17,378 nucleotides of DNA from Lysobacterales bacterium CG_4_10_14_3_um_filter_64_11 (GCA_002782905.1 PFJA01000080.1:1-17378), one strand, 5' to 3'. Shown: positions 5,654 through 15,038, counted from the first letter of the stretch. Program-made: numbers and translations. The notes: generated by a model not told the origin, from the sequence alone.

Positions 5654-6862
5654 TCAGCCCTTCAACCCGGCATCATCACGCAATGCCTGCGCGCGGTCGG
5701 TACGCTCCCATGAAAACGCGGTGGCCTGGAATGCCTTGCCGGTGGCATCGAGGTAGCTGAACTCCTGCGGCTTGCGGCCGAAGTGGCCATAGGACGCGGT
5801 CTGCTGATACATCGGGTGGATCAGATCGAGCATTTTGATGATGCCGTACGGACGCAAGTCGAAGTGGGCGCGGATCAGCTTCTCGATCTTCTCGTCGCTG
5901 ATCTTGCCGGTGCCAAAGGTGGTGACCGAAATCGAGGTTGGCTCGGCCACACCGATGGCGTAGCTCACCTGCACCTCGCAACGCTCGGCCAAACCGGCGG
6001 CGACCACATTCTTGGCGACGTAACGCGCCGCGTACGCAGCGGAACGATCGACCTTGGACGGATCCTTGCCCGAGAATGCACCGCCGCCGTGGCGTGCCCA
6101 GCCGCCGTAGGTGTCAACGATGATCTTGCGTCCGGTCAGGCCGGCGTCACCGACCGGGCCACCAATCACGAACTTGCCGGTTGGGTTGATGTGGTATTGG
6201 GTGCCCTTGTGCAGCCACTTTTCCGGCAGCACCGGCTTGAGGATGTGTTCGCGCACCGCCTCGATCAAGTCTTTCTGCTTGATGTCCGGGTCGTGCTGGG
6301 TGGACAGCACCACGGCGTCGATGGCCACCGCCTTGTCGTTCTCATAACGCAGCGTCACCTGGCTTTTGGCATCCGGGCGCAGCCATTTGAGCTTGCCTTT
6401 CTTGCGTACCTTGGCCTGCTGCTCGACCAACCGGTGCGCGTAGTGGATGGCGGCCGGCATCATCGCCTTGGTCTCGTTGCTGGCGTAGCCGAACATCAGG
6501 CCCTGGTCGCCGGCGCCTTGCTCTTCCGGGTGCTTGCGGTCAACGCCTTGGTTGATGTCGGGCGACTGCTTGCCGATCAGGTTGAGCACGCCGCAGGTAG
6601 CGCCATCGAACCCGACTTCGGAGGTGTCGTATCCGATATCGATAATCACCTTGCGGGTCAGCGCTTCCAGATCGATCCAGGCGCTGGTGGTGATTTCACC
6701 GGCGACGATGGCAACGCCAGTCTTGATCAAGGTTTCGCAGGCAACGCGGGCGCGCTTGTCCTGCGCCAGTATGGCGTCGAGCACGGCGTCGGAAATCTGA
6801 TCGGCGACTTTGTCCGGGTGGCCTTCGCCCACCGACTCGGAGGTAAACAGGAAGTTGCTCAT
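5654..6862 (-). CDS. metK: S-adenosylmethionine synthetase
   Basis: A 402-aa cytosolic enzyme that makes S-adenosylmethionine from methionine and ATP. Signatures are GEGHPDK (residues 12-18), GAGDQGLMFGYA (116-127), the DTYGGWARHGG stretch (250-260) and GGGAFSGKDPSKVDRSAAY (259-277), which holds the ATP/phosphate-binding lysines and arginine. Length is close to the usual 380-400 residues, with a slightly lysine-rich insert near 150-160 (KVRKKGKLKW). ATG 6862 directly precedes SNFLFTSESVGEGHPDK; AAGGA lies about 14 bases and AAGG about 5 bases upstream. It follows dusB on the same strand after 78 bp containing a hairpin. I could not identify a SAM riboswitch in that short gap. Confidence 0.97.
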   Translation of the reverse strand: MSNFLFTSESVGEGHPDKVADQISDAVLDAILAQDKRARVACETLIKTGVAIVAGEITTSAWIDLEALTRKVIIDIGYDTSEVGFDGATCGVLNLIGKQSPDINQGVDRKHPEEQGAGDQGLMFGYASNETKAMMPAAIHYAHRLVEQQAKVRKKGKLKWLRPDAKSQVTLRYENDKAVAIDAVVLSTQHDPDIKQKDLIEAVREHILKPVLPEKWLHKGTQYHINPTGKFVIGGPVGDAGLTGRKIIVDTYGGWARHGGGAFSGKDPSKVDRSAAYAARYVAKNVVAAGLAERCEVQVSYAIGVAEPTSISVTTFGTGKISDEKIEKLIRAHFDLRPYGIIKMLDLIHPMYQQTASYGHFGRKPQEFSYLDATGKAFQATAFSWERTDRAQALRDDAGLKG

Positions 6863-6892
6863 CGCGGCCTTATATCCTTTGATTCGGATGGA

Positions 6893-6918
6893 AAGATAAG
6901 CTGCGCATGATAGCGCAG
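6893..6918 (-). terminator. Possible weak terminator or attenuator between dusB and metK
   Basis: On the minus strand, CTGCGC-TATCAT-GCGCAG (6918-6901) forms a perfect 6-bp hairpin followed by the T-rich CTTATCTTT. The T-tract is interrupted and the stem is short, so it would terminate only part of the dusB transcripts, if any. Confidence 0.35.
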
Positions 6919-6940
6919 AGTCAACGCGGGTGCATCTGCT

Positions 6941-7933
6941 TCATGCAGCCAGAGCTTGCGCGGCGTCGTCGATCAACCGGGCAAAGTAGTCGGTGGTCAG
7001 CTGCCGCTGCACCGCCGCGCTCTGCGCGGCATTGACCACCGACCGAAATGCGGCGTTCTCCGGGCGATCCCTGGCGTACCAGCCCAGGTGCTTGCGGGCG
7101 ATGTGCACGCCCTGCGGTTCACCATAAAACGCATGCAGCTGGTCGAGATGGCTGAGCAGGATATCGCGCACTTCCGCCAGCGATGGCGGCGGCAGCAGCG
7201 CACCGCCGGCGAGGTAGTGCCGGATCTCGCGGAAGATCCATGGCCGGCCCTGCGCGGCGCGGCCAATCATCACCGCGTCGGCACCGGTCTGGCGCAACAC
7301 CTGCGCCGCTTTTTGCGGCGAATCGATGTCGCCATTGGCGATCACCGGGATATGCAGCGCGGCTTTCACTGCGGCGATGGTGTCGTACTCGGCGCAGCCG
7401 GTGTAGAGCTGGTCACGGCTGCGGCCGTGCACCGCCAGCGCGGCGATGCCGCAGTCCTCGGCAATGCGCGCGATGGCAAGCGCGTTGCGATGCGCGTTGT
7501 CCCAGCCGGTGCGGATTTTCAGTGTCACCGGTACCGCAACTGCCGCTACAACCGCGCCGAGAATGCGTGCCACCAGCGCCTCGTTGCGCAGCAATGCCGA
7601 GCCAGCCCAGACGTTGCATACCTTTTTTGCCGGACAACCCATGTTGATGTCGATGATCTGGGCGCCGTGATCGACGTTGAAGCGGGCGGCGTCGGCCAGC
7701 CGTTGCGGGTCGGAACCGGCGATCTGCACGCAGATTGGCGTCGGTTCGCCGGCGTGATCCATGCGCTGCCGTGATTTGGCGGTACGCCACAGGCGCGGGT
7801 CGGCGCAGGTCATCTCCGATGCCGCCATGCCGGCGCCCATGCGTTTGCACAGCAAGCGAAACGGTTTGTCGGTGACGCCGGCCATGGGTGCCAGCACCAG
7901 CGGCGGGTCGATCAGGTAGGGGCCGATGCGCAT
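6941..7933 (-). CDS. dusB: tRNA-dihydrouridine synthase B
   Basis: A 330-aa FMN enzyme that reduces uridine to dihydrouridine in tRNA. It opens with the DusB pattern IGPYLIDPPLVLAPMAGVTD (residues 3-22). INMGCPAKKVCNVWAGSALL (96-115) contains the catalytic cysteine C100, and the DusB-type KKVCN-WAGSALL sequence separates it from DusA and DusC. LKIRTGW, VHGRSRDQLYTG and ANGDIDSPQ mark the remaining TIM-barrel strands, followed by the helical tRNA-binding domain. The open frame extends far upstream (to 9169), but that part is antisense to the reductase gene; ATG 7933 is the family start. In many gammaproteobacteria dusB precedes fis; here metK follows instead. Confidence 0.95.
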   Translation of the reverse strand: MRIGPYLIDPPLVLAPMAGVTDKPFRLLCKRMGAGMAASEMTCADPRLWRTAKSRQRMDHAGEPTPICVQIAGSDPQRLADAARFNVDHGAQIIDINMGCPAKKVCNVWAGSALLRNEALVARILGAVVAAVAVPVTLKIRTGWDNAHRNALAIARIAEDCGIAALAVHGRSRDQLYTGCAEYDTIAAVKAALHIPVIANGDIDSPQKAAQVLRQTGADAVMIGRAAQGRPWIFREIRHYLAGGALLPPPSLAEVRDILLSHLDQLHAFYGEPQGVHIARKHLGWYARDRPENAAFRSVVNAAQSAAVQRQLTTDYFARLIDDAAQALAA

Positions 7934-7939
7934 TGGCCT

Positions 7940-7945
7940 ATTGTA
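7940..7945 (-). promoter_or_regulatory. Candidate -10 element of dusB, suggesting a leaderless mRNA
   Basis: On the minus strand TACAAT (7945-7940) lies six bases before ATG 7933, so transcription would begin at or next to the A of the start codon. No Shine-Dalgarno sequence precedes that ATG. A convincing -35 box at 17 bp is not visible (CTTGGA at 16 bp is the nearest), so this is tentative. Confidence 0.4.
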
Positions 7946-8062
7946 CTGTGGCCGCAGCGTGTCCAAGTTCCGTACCCTGTGGCATGGTGGGCCAATGCTG
8001 GCTATGCTGGGCCGAAGTCCATGGCAATGCGGGACTGGCGCAAACCAATCGGGGAGGGGTGT

Positions 8063-10051
<1,989 letters not shown>

Positions 10052-10064
10052 CGGGGCGTGCACT

Positions 10065-10152
10065 GGTAGGGATGGGTAGAGCGAGGCGAAACCCATCAAG
10101 TGAGTTGCAATGGCGTGGTTGATGGGTTTCGCTACGCTCTACCCATCCTACC
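10065..10152. repeat. Foldback repeat of the GGTAGGATGGGTAGAGCG...AAACCCATC type
   Basis: The arms at 10065-10099 (beginning GGTAGGGATGGGTAGAGCGA) and 10119-10152 (ending CGCTCTACCCATCCTACC) are inverted repeats of about 34 bp with only one or two differences. They are separated by 19 bp. This is a widespread dispersed hairpin repeat of proteobacteria. It begins 14 bp after the reductase stop codon and could end or stabilise that transcript. Just before it the 12-mer GTGCACTGGTAG is duplicated (10040-10051, containing the stop, and 10058-10069). Confidence 0.8.
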
Positions 10153-10210
10153 GCGATTGTTGCACTGCATGATCGATAGGCAGATCGGTTATCTCTCTTT
10201 TCACGAACAA

Positions 10211-10283
10211 ACAAAAAGGGCCCGCCAACCCGAAGTGCCGTAAGGGGAGGGATCAAACGGGACGTCGTGTCGGTTGGCGGGCC
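10211..10283 (-). terminator. Large-loop intrinsic terminator, minus strand
   Basis: On the minus strand GGCCCGCCAACC (10283-10272) and GGTTGGCGGGCC (10230-10219) pair perfectly over 12 bp around a 41-nt loop. They are followed by CTTTTTGTTTG (10218-10208). The direction fits the end of the phasin transcript, or of a small RNA made from 10440-10205. The plus strand has no T-tract. Confidence 0.6.
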
Positions 10284-10302
10284 ACAACTGAAAAGGTGGG
10301 GA

Positions 10303-10435
10303 CCTCTTGAAACCTGCTGCGCGACCCGATTGCGGCGTTGCGCGGTGCTCGGAATCCTCATGTACGTGAATGTACACTGCGGTTCCTGCGCTCCGTGCGC
10401 CTTGCCCTCGGGCCGCTCGCTACTGTTTCAAGAGG
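10303..10435 (-). other. 133-nt rod-shaped inverted structure, possible non-coding RNA or 3' UTR element
   Basis: CCTCTTGAAAC (10303-10313) and GTTTCAAGAGG (10425-10435) form a perfect 11-bp base. At the apex GGAATCCTCATGTAC pairs imperfectly with GTACACTGCGGTTCC around a GTGAAT loop (about 10351-10386). Between them CCCGA/TCGGG and GCGCGG/CCGTGCGC give further pairing, so the whole region can fold into one long rod with bulges. It lies between the phasin stop codon and the minus-strand terminator at 10211-10283. A third stem, CCGGCG-N12-CGCCGG, is at 10462-10485. I see no convincing protein in this 460-bp gap and no clear promoter of its own. Confidence 0.45.
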
Positions 10436-10512
10436 GTTCCTTGGTGTAACGCCGTTTACTACCGGCGCTGTTATTGGCACGCCGGTCTCGGGGAGTGCTT
10501 GGGCGCTACGAA

Positions 10513-11196
10513 TCAATTGCTGCCAGTCGGCGCGCTCGGGGCCGGCGTCTTCGGCAACGTGGCCTTCTTGCGTGGTGCGGCCTTGCTGGCTTTCTTGGCT
10601 GCCGGCGCCTTGTTGACGGCCTTCTTGGCGGCGGGTTTCTTCGCTGCCGGCTTCTTGGCGGCGGGCTTCTTCACACTGGCTTTCTTCGCCGCAGCCTTCT
10701 TGGCCGGCGCCTTCTTGGCAGCAGGCTTGATCTTCGACGGCACGCCGGCCAGCTTGCGCAATTGCGCATTGAGCTCGTTGACGCGGGCGATCAGATCTTG
10801 CAATTCCTTGCTGCCGGGAACGCCAAGCTTGGTCAGGGCGCGCTGAACGCGCTGCTCGAACACTTTTTCCAGGCGATCCCAGGTGTCGGATGCACGATCA
10901 CGCACGTTACCGACGCGCTCTTCCATCGCATCGCGCACCGCTTCAACGCGGTCGCCGGCAATGTGGCGGGTGCTCTTTTCGATATTCATGCCTTCCTTGA
11001 CCAGCGCCTCGAACATGCGGGTGCCTTCTTCCTGGGCACGGCCAAACGCGCCAACGCCAGCCAGCCAGATGTGCTGGGCGGATTCGACGATCGAGCGCGA
11101 CAGGTGCTCGGCTTTGGCTTGCAGGCCGGCATCACTCTTGCTGGCAGTGGACTTGCTGCTGCGCTTGGCGCGCGGTGCGGTTTTGGACTTGGCCAT
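10513..11196 (-). CDS. PhaF-like phasin with histone-H1-like tail
   Basis: A 227-aa polyhydroxyalkanoate granule-associated protein. Residues 36-115 form the amphipathic phasin domain, with the signature IWLAGVGAFGRAQEEG (43-58) and FEALVKEG. Residues 117-150 (VQRALTKLGV, ELQDLIARVNELNAQLRKL) have leucine heptads suitable for oligomerisation. From 158 on the protein is an AKKPA/AKKA repeat tail with about twenty lysines, like the DNA-binding tail of Pseudomonas PhaF. The family coats PHA granules and can tether them to the nucleoid for even partitioning. GAGGA lies 6 bases upstream of ATG 11196, which is preferred over ATG 11202. The patatin-like gene is 101 bp upstream on the same strand. 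Confidence 0.88.
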   Translation of the reverse strand: MAKSKTAPRAKRSSKSTASKSDAGLQAKAEHLSRSIVESAQHIWLAGVGAFGRAQEEGTRMFEALVKEGMNIEKSTRHIAGDRVEAVRDAMEERVGNVRDRASDTWDRLEKVFEQRVQRALTKLGVPGSKELQDLIARVNELNAQLRKLAGVPSKIKPAAKKAPAKKAAAKKASVKKPAAKKPAAKKPAAKKAVNKAPAAKKASKAAPRKKATLPKTPAPSAPTGSN

Positions 11197-11297
11197 GATC
11201 ATTCCTCGGGCGGTGGACAGCGGGTGCGACTGCGCCCGTCGGTAACAGTGTCGGCGCAGCAACTAGAGTTTTCACACCACGAAACGCTCTTGAGGTG

Positions 11298-12569
11298 TCA
11301 GCGTGTCGAGCGTTTTCCCGCCGATCCGCGTCGGGTTGTGCTGCGCGTACGGGTCGCGATCAGGTCGTCCACGGTGTCCAGTGCATGGCGCAACTGCGCC
11401 GTGGTTTCGGTGGCCGCGTGCATCGGCGGCAAGCCCTTGATCAGCGACGGGTGCGGGTCGTCGAGCACCGCGTCGCGCAGTTTCAGGCCGTGGCGTTCGA
11501 ACACCGGGCCGAGAAGCTCGCGACGCGAGCGCAAGTCGGCCAGCGTGCCGCGAAAGGCGTGCTCGCACATGCGTCGGCGCGAGGAATAACTGAACAGATT
11601 GGTGAAAAACATCTCGCTGTCGTCGGCGTTGGGCTCCAGCACAATCTGATCCACTTTTGGATACATTTCGGCATACTTGGCAAGGCCCACTTCAACCCGC
11701 GATTGCAGCAGGGTGCGGAAGGTCTGCGACAGCACCACCGGCAGGCCACCCTGGGCAATGCGATCGACATGGCGGTTGCTGCGCAGGGCGGCACTGTTGG
11801 TATCGAACGGTACCAGCGGATTGACCGCCAGCAGCAGGTCGATGCCGTGATCGAGCACGGCTGAGGCATTCATGGTGCGGCGCAGCGCGCCATCAACAAA
11901 GTGGCGTCCGCGGATATCGACCGGCGGGTACAGGCCGGGCAATGCCGAGCTGGCCTGCAGGGCCTTGGAGATCGGGATGTCATCCCAGCCGGCGCTGCCA
12001 AAACGGATCGCTTCACCGCTGTCGAGGTCCACCGACGCGACATACAGCGGCCGCGCCAGTTCACGGAAATCATTGCTGCGCCCGCGCTGACTGAACAGCT
12101 CACGCAGGAATTGTTCGATGCCGGAATTGTCGAACAGGCCGATCGGGATCAGCCCACCGAAATGCCCGATCAGGTCGCTCAGCCGCGAATCGGTGGGTTC
12201 GGCCAGCAGCGTGGAACACCAGTCGAGCATGATGCGTGGCAGGCCGGCGGCACGGCGCACGTATTTAAACAGGGCCGGGCGCACGAACTGCGCTGGCCGA
12301 AAACGCACGTCGTCGGAGTCGCCGGTGATGAAAATGCGGCAGATATCGGCCGTGCTCATGCGGTTGGCCAGGCCGGCAGCCAGAAACGCGCCGGAACTGA
12401 CCCCGACCGAGACATCGACACGGGTCAGGTTCAGCCCCTCGGTGGCGAGCTCCAGTGCCCGCAACGCACCGAGTTCGTAAATGCCGCCCAACGGCCCGCC
12501 ACCGGCAATGGCCAAACCGATCTTGCCGTGGCTGGTGCTGGGAGCGGAAGCACGCTGAAGTAGTAGCAT
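11298..12569 (-). CDS. Patatin-like phospholipase/acyl hydrolase
   Basis: A 423-aa protein with a complete patatin catalytic set. The oxyanion-hole motif is GGGPLGGIYELG (residues 23-34), the nucleophile elbow GVSSG (56-60, Ser58), and the dyad aspartate is in FVDGALRR (Asp226). There is no signal peptide, so it should act in the cytoplasm or at a membrane or granule surface. The C-terminal 100 residues are helical and Arg-rich, ending in RTRSTTRRGSAGKRSTR. ATG 12569 lacks a good ribosome-binding site; AGGACA is about 12 bases upstream. Patatins hydrolyse acyl esters of phospholipids or neutral lipids. The phasin downstream and PHA-system gene nearby suggest a link to storage lipid turnover, which is inference only. 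Confidence 0.9.
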   Translation of the reverse strand: MLLLQRASAPSTSHGKIGLAIAGGGPLGGIYELGALRALELATEGLNLTRVDVSVGVSSGAFLAAGLANRMSTADICRIFITGDSDDVRFRPAQFVRPALFKYVRRAAGLPRIMLDWCSTLLAEPTDSRLSDLIGHFGGLIPIGLFDNSGIEQFLRELFSQRGRSNDFRELARPLYVASVDLDSGEAIRFGSAGWDDIPISKALQASSALPGLYPPVDIRGRHFVDGALRRTMNASAVLDHGIDLLLAVNPLVPFDTNSAALRSNRHVDRIAQGGLPVVLSQTFRTLLQSRVEVGLAKYAEMYPKVDQIVLEPNADDSEMFFTNLFSYSSRRRMCEHAFRGTLADLRSRRELLGPVFERHGLKLRDAVLDDPHPSLIKGLPPMHAATETTAQLRHALDTVDDLIATRTRSTTRRGSAGKRSTR

Positions 12570-12650
12570 ACGGTGGCGAATGTCCTGTCAGGCAGCTCGA
12601 TTGTAGTCCCGCGCGCCGCCTACAGGTAGGCCTTTTGCCGGGTAGTGAGG

Positions 12651-13370
12651 ATGATGATACACAACGAAACCGTCAGTGCAGACTGGGTGAAACGGCGCGT
12701 GCAATGGCACCGCGACCTGCACGATCCGGTGCGCCAGCCGCTCAATACCTCGCCGTGGTTGCCGCTAGTGCGGCGCTGGCAGTCGCAGCGTCTGGCGACG
12801 AGTTTTGCCGACTTGCTGGCTGACCCGCGCATGCGGCCGGCAGCGATGTTTTTTCTGACCGATCTGTATGCCGATCGCGATTTCACCCGCCGCGATCAGA
12901 ACATCGCCAAGGTGGCGCCGTTGATGGCGCATATGTTGCCAGCATCGTTGCTGCGTGCTTTGGGCGATGCGGTCGCGTTGGGCGCGCTCTCGCATGGTCT
13001 GGACCTGCGCATGGTGCGCGCGTTATCCGCCGAAGCGCCGAGCGAACTCGACGCGAAGCGCTACGCCGCCGCCTACCGCAGTGCCGGCTGCCCGCGCCTG
13101 CGCTGTTATCAGATCGATCTGATCGTGGCGGTCGGCCAGACCCTCGATCGCGCCGTGCATAAACGCGGCGTCTCCGGCCTGCTGCGTGCCAGCCGGGTGC
13201 CGGCGCGGCTGGCCGGCGTGGCGGATTTGCAGCAATTTCTGGAACGCGGTTTCAGCGCATTTGCCGCGCTCGACGGCGCCAGCGATTTTCTGCATAGCAT
13301 CAGCGAACGTGAGCGGGAGGTGTCGCGGCGTCTGTTTGCCAAGCACCCAAACCCGTTCGCCAGGGCGTGA
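12651..13370 (+). CDS. Conserved protein with FFLEELY-like motif, function unknown
   Basis: A soluble, helical protein of about 239 residues with no signal peptide or membrane segment. The hallmark is FFLTDLYADRDFTRRDQNIAK around residues 68-88, resembling the FFLEELYG.RDF..RD motif of a family known in gammaproteobacteria only as FFLEELY-motif proteins. A second conserved-looking region is LMAHMLPASLLRAL. An Arg/Asp-rich helical C-terminus follows. GTG 12645, ATG 12651 and ATG 12654 are all possible starts, because GTGAGG overlaps them. It is divergent from the patatin-like gene, with 81 bp between. No enzymatic motif is recognisable. Confidence 0.75.
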   Translation: MMIHNETVSADWVKRRVQWHRDLHDPVRQPLNTSPWLPLVRRWQSQRLATSFADLLADPRMRPAAMFFLTDLYADRDFTRRDQNIAKVAPLMAHMLPASLLRALGDAVALGALSHGLDLRMVRALSAEAPSELDAKRYAAAYRSAGCPRLRCYQIDLIVAVGQTLDRAVHKRGVSGLLRASRVPARLAGVADLQQFLERGFSAFAALDGASDFLHSISEREREVSRRLFAKHPNPFARA

Positions 13371-13457
13371 GTTGAACGCACGTGCTGGTCGAACAGGAAA
13401 CCAACTCGCAAAGTGCCACTCCTCGGCCGTTTGGTGGTGCGGGCCGTGCGATGGATC

Positions 13458-13501
13458 GCCGCTTTGCTGGAATGACGAAAAGCAATTTGTTCAGACTGCC
13501 C
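13458..13501. repeat. Dispersed repeat, copy 2 (right end only)
   Basis: GCTGGAATGACGAAAAG followed by TTTGTTCAGACTGCCC aligns with the right end of the repeat at 3174-3210 (GCTGGAATGAGAAAAC, then CTTGCTCAGAGTGTCCC). The left terminus is not recognisable, so this copy is truncated or diverged. It lies in the gene-free 13371-13637 spacer. Confidence 0.5.
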
Positions 13502-13522
13502 TTGTACGCTGGCGACCGGCTA

Positions 13523-13587
13523 CTGTGGGAGCGCGGGGCGCGCGAAGCTTTTCGCAAGACCGTTCGCCGGCAGGCCGGCTCCGACAG
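13523..13587. repeat. BIME-like pair of inverted REP sequences
   Basis: CTGTGGGAGCG (13523-13533) and GGCTCCGACAG (13577-13587) are inverted at 9 of 11 positions. Each is followed inward by its own hairpin: GCGCGGGGCGCGC on the left and CGCCGGCAGGCCGGC on the right. The sequence resembles the TGTAGGAGCCGGCTTGCCGGCGA repeats of Pseudomonas and Lysobacter relatives. It sits between the FFLEELY-like gene and the 3' end of the PHA-system gene. Confidence 0.65.
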
Positions 13588-13637
13588 AAACACTGGCTCC
13601 CAACGACGGGCACCCCGGATGCATGCTTCGGCGCATC

Positions 13638-13913
13638 TCAGCTGAACTCTTGATCGAGATAACGCTGGATTTCGTCTTCGATCGGTCCTTTGAGCATGCC
13701 GAGCAGAAAACCCAAGGTGGCGCGGACATGGATTTCATCGCTGTCCACGGTGATATGGCCCTCGACGCCGCTGCGCGAAAACTCCAGTGTGCTGCCTTCC
13801 CACACGTACTCGATGTCGAACTTTTCGGCAATGTGTTTGGCCACGCGATCGACACAGGCCCTGGCCTGCTTGAGTGGCTTGTTGTGAGGCTTGCGAATTT
13901 CGATATGCGACAT
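13638..13913 (-). CDS. Polyhydroxyalkanoic acid system family protein
   Basis: A 91-aa protein matching, as I recognise it, the PHA_gran_rgn family (putative polyhydroxyalkanoic acid system protein). Features are HKPL-like start KPHNKPLKQA (residues 8-17), a helix ACVDRVAKHIAEKF, then WEGSTLEFSRSGVEGHITVDSDEIHVRATLGFLLGMLKGPIEDEI, the beta-rich core with LGFLL and the conserved PIE. ATG 13913 has GGGAGGA 4 bases upstream; the longer in-frame start at 13979 is rejected. The biochemical role is unknown, and family members occur near PHA genes. It lies 1.1 kb from the patatin and phasin genes on the same strand. Confidence 0.88.
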   Translation of the reverse strand: MSHIEIRKPHNKPLKQARACVDRVAKHIAEKFDIEYVWEGSTLEFSRSGVEGHITVDSDEIHVRATLGFLLGMLKGPIEDEIQRYLDQEFS

Positions 13914-13997
13914 GGGATCCTCCCGACGATCCGGCATTGTCGCCGCGCTGGGCTTCGCGGCCAAGTTGCGGGGCAGCATCCGCCCGCAAGGGATGGT

Positions 13998-14132
13998 CTG
14001 AACAAGTCCATCCTGGACTTTTCAGACTCGCCGAGTCCGGCATCGCCGGGCTCGGCTTTGCCGGATCAATCACTTGCGTAATTGATCCGCGTGCAGGCCA
14101 TTCATGGCGTTGGGAAATTTTGACTTGATCAG
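13998..14132. repeat. Dispersed repeat, copy 3 (CTGAACAAGTC ends)
   Basis: CTGAACAAGTC (13998-14008) and GACTTGATCAG (14122-14132) are inverted with 10 of 11 matches. The right flank AGAGTTTCCCTA is nearly the same as that after copy 1. The interior differs from copy 1 and holds the palindrome GACTCGCCGAGTC and GGATCAAT-N9-ATTGATCC (about 14064-14089). The whole 13914-14234 gap contains this repeat and the FHA gene's leader; no gene was seen. Confidence 0.6.
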
Positions 14133-14234
14133 AGTTTCCCTAGGCGAAATGGCGCGCTGTCGGCGCCAATGCCCGGTTTGCGCAACGGCTGTGAGCGCGC
14201 GTGGTAAATTGCGCGTTGGCAATGGAGCTGCGCG

Positions 14235-15038
14235 ATGCGACTGACCTTTCCCCATGGCGAATCGGCAGATGTTGACCTCGGCGTGGGCGACACCACCATC
14301 GGCGCGGCGGATGACTCGACCGTGCAGATCGCCGGCGCTGGGGTCGGTGCCCATCATGCGCGCATGCACCTGAGCCCGGCCGGCCTGTGGTTGCGTAATC
14401 TGGGCAGCACGGTCTTTGTCAACTCACGCGCCGTCGCCGAGCTGGCCTTGCTGCGCGCCGGCGATCGCCTGCACATGGGCGAGGTGGAGCTGTTGCTGTG
14501 CTCGGCCGAGCCGCCGATGCCGGTTCCGGCCGAGCCGATCGTGGTGGACGATGCGCGCGAGATCGAGCATGGCACGGTGTTGTTGCGCGGCCTGAGTGGC
14601 CCGGTTTCCGGCCAGGCATTCGTATTGCACGACGTGCTTCGCATTGGCAGCGATGCCACAGCACAGATTGCCCTCGACAGCCGCTATGCCGCCGCCGAGG
14701 AAGCGCGGCTCGAATTGCTCGGCGACTGCGTGATGTTGACTGCCACCGCGCCGGTGACGCCACGGGTGAACGGCTGGCCGGTGCAACAGGTGGTGTTGGC
14801 GCATGGCGATCAGATCGAAATCCGCGGTCTGCGCTTTGTGCTCAGTGCGCCGGGCCTGGCCAAGCGCGCGAGTTGTGAGGTGCGGGCGCATGAAATGGCC
14901 GAGTTGCAGCAAGAAAACGACAGTGCAACCGCAGCACCGACTGACCCCACAAACGGCGCCTGGCTGCGGCTGCTGCTGATGGCGCTGGCATTGGCGGCGG
15001 CGATTACCGCGCTGCTGCTTTTTTTGCCGGCGTGGTGA
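14235..15038 (+). CDS. Tail-anchored double-FHA-domain protein
   Basis: A 267-aa protein. Two FHA-like units are visible: residues 1-89 (TIGAADDSTVQI, then GAHHARM, FVNSRAV and LRAGDRLHMGEVELLL) and 113-204 (LRIGSDATAQIAL, ARLELLGD, VNGWPV, LAHGDQIEIRGLRFVL). The second lacks the usual Ser-x-x-His and may be degenerate. After a linker, residues 243-264 form a single C-terminal membrane segment (LRLLLMALALAAAITALLLF), which should leave the FHA units in the cytoplasm. FHA domains bind phosphothreonine peptides, but no kinase or phosphatase is in the window. GGAG 8 bases upstream supports ATG 14235. The next gene starts 136 bp downstream on the same strand. Confidence 0.82.
   Translation: MRLTFPHGESADVDLGVGDTTIGAADDSTVQIAGAGVGAHHARMHLSPAGLWLRNLGSTVFVNSRAVAELALLRAGDRLHMGEVELLLCSAEPPMPVPAEPIVVDDAREIEHGTVLLRGLSGPVSGQAFVLHDVLRIGSDATAQIALDSRYAAAEEARLELLGDCVMLTATAPVTPRVNGWPVQQVVLAHGDQIEIRGLRFVLSAPGLAKRASCEVRAHEMAELQQENDSATAAPTDPTNGAWLRLLLMALALAAAITALLLFLPAW

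Noticed and set aside
5783..6910. 375-aa plus-strand open frame
   Set aside because: It is antisense to metK, whose motifs are unambiguous.
6863..6940. SAM riboswitch upstream of metK
   Set aside because: The gap is only 78 bp and shows a single 6-bp hairpin, with no recognisable SAM-binding core.
10303..10435. 6S RNA
   Set aside because: The rod shape is similar, but I could not match conserved 6S sequence blocks or the usual gene neighbours, so I did not name it.
10267..10449. 60-aa open frame in the gap before the phasin
   Set aside because: It runs through the rod-shaped inverted structure, has no ribosome-binding site, and its sequence is explained by base pairing rather than coding.
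10474..11589. 371-aa plus-strand open frame with Gly/Leu/Arg-rich repeats
   Set aside because: It is antisense to the phasin; the repeats are the complement of its Lys/Ala tail.
13371..13637. Small open frames in the spacer
   Set aside because: They run through REP-like and dispersed repeats, lack ribosome-binding sites and show no protein features.
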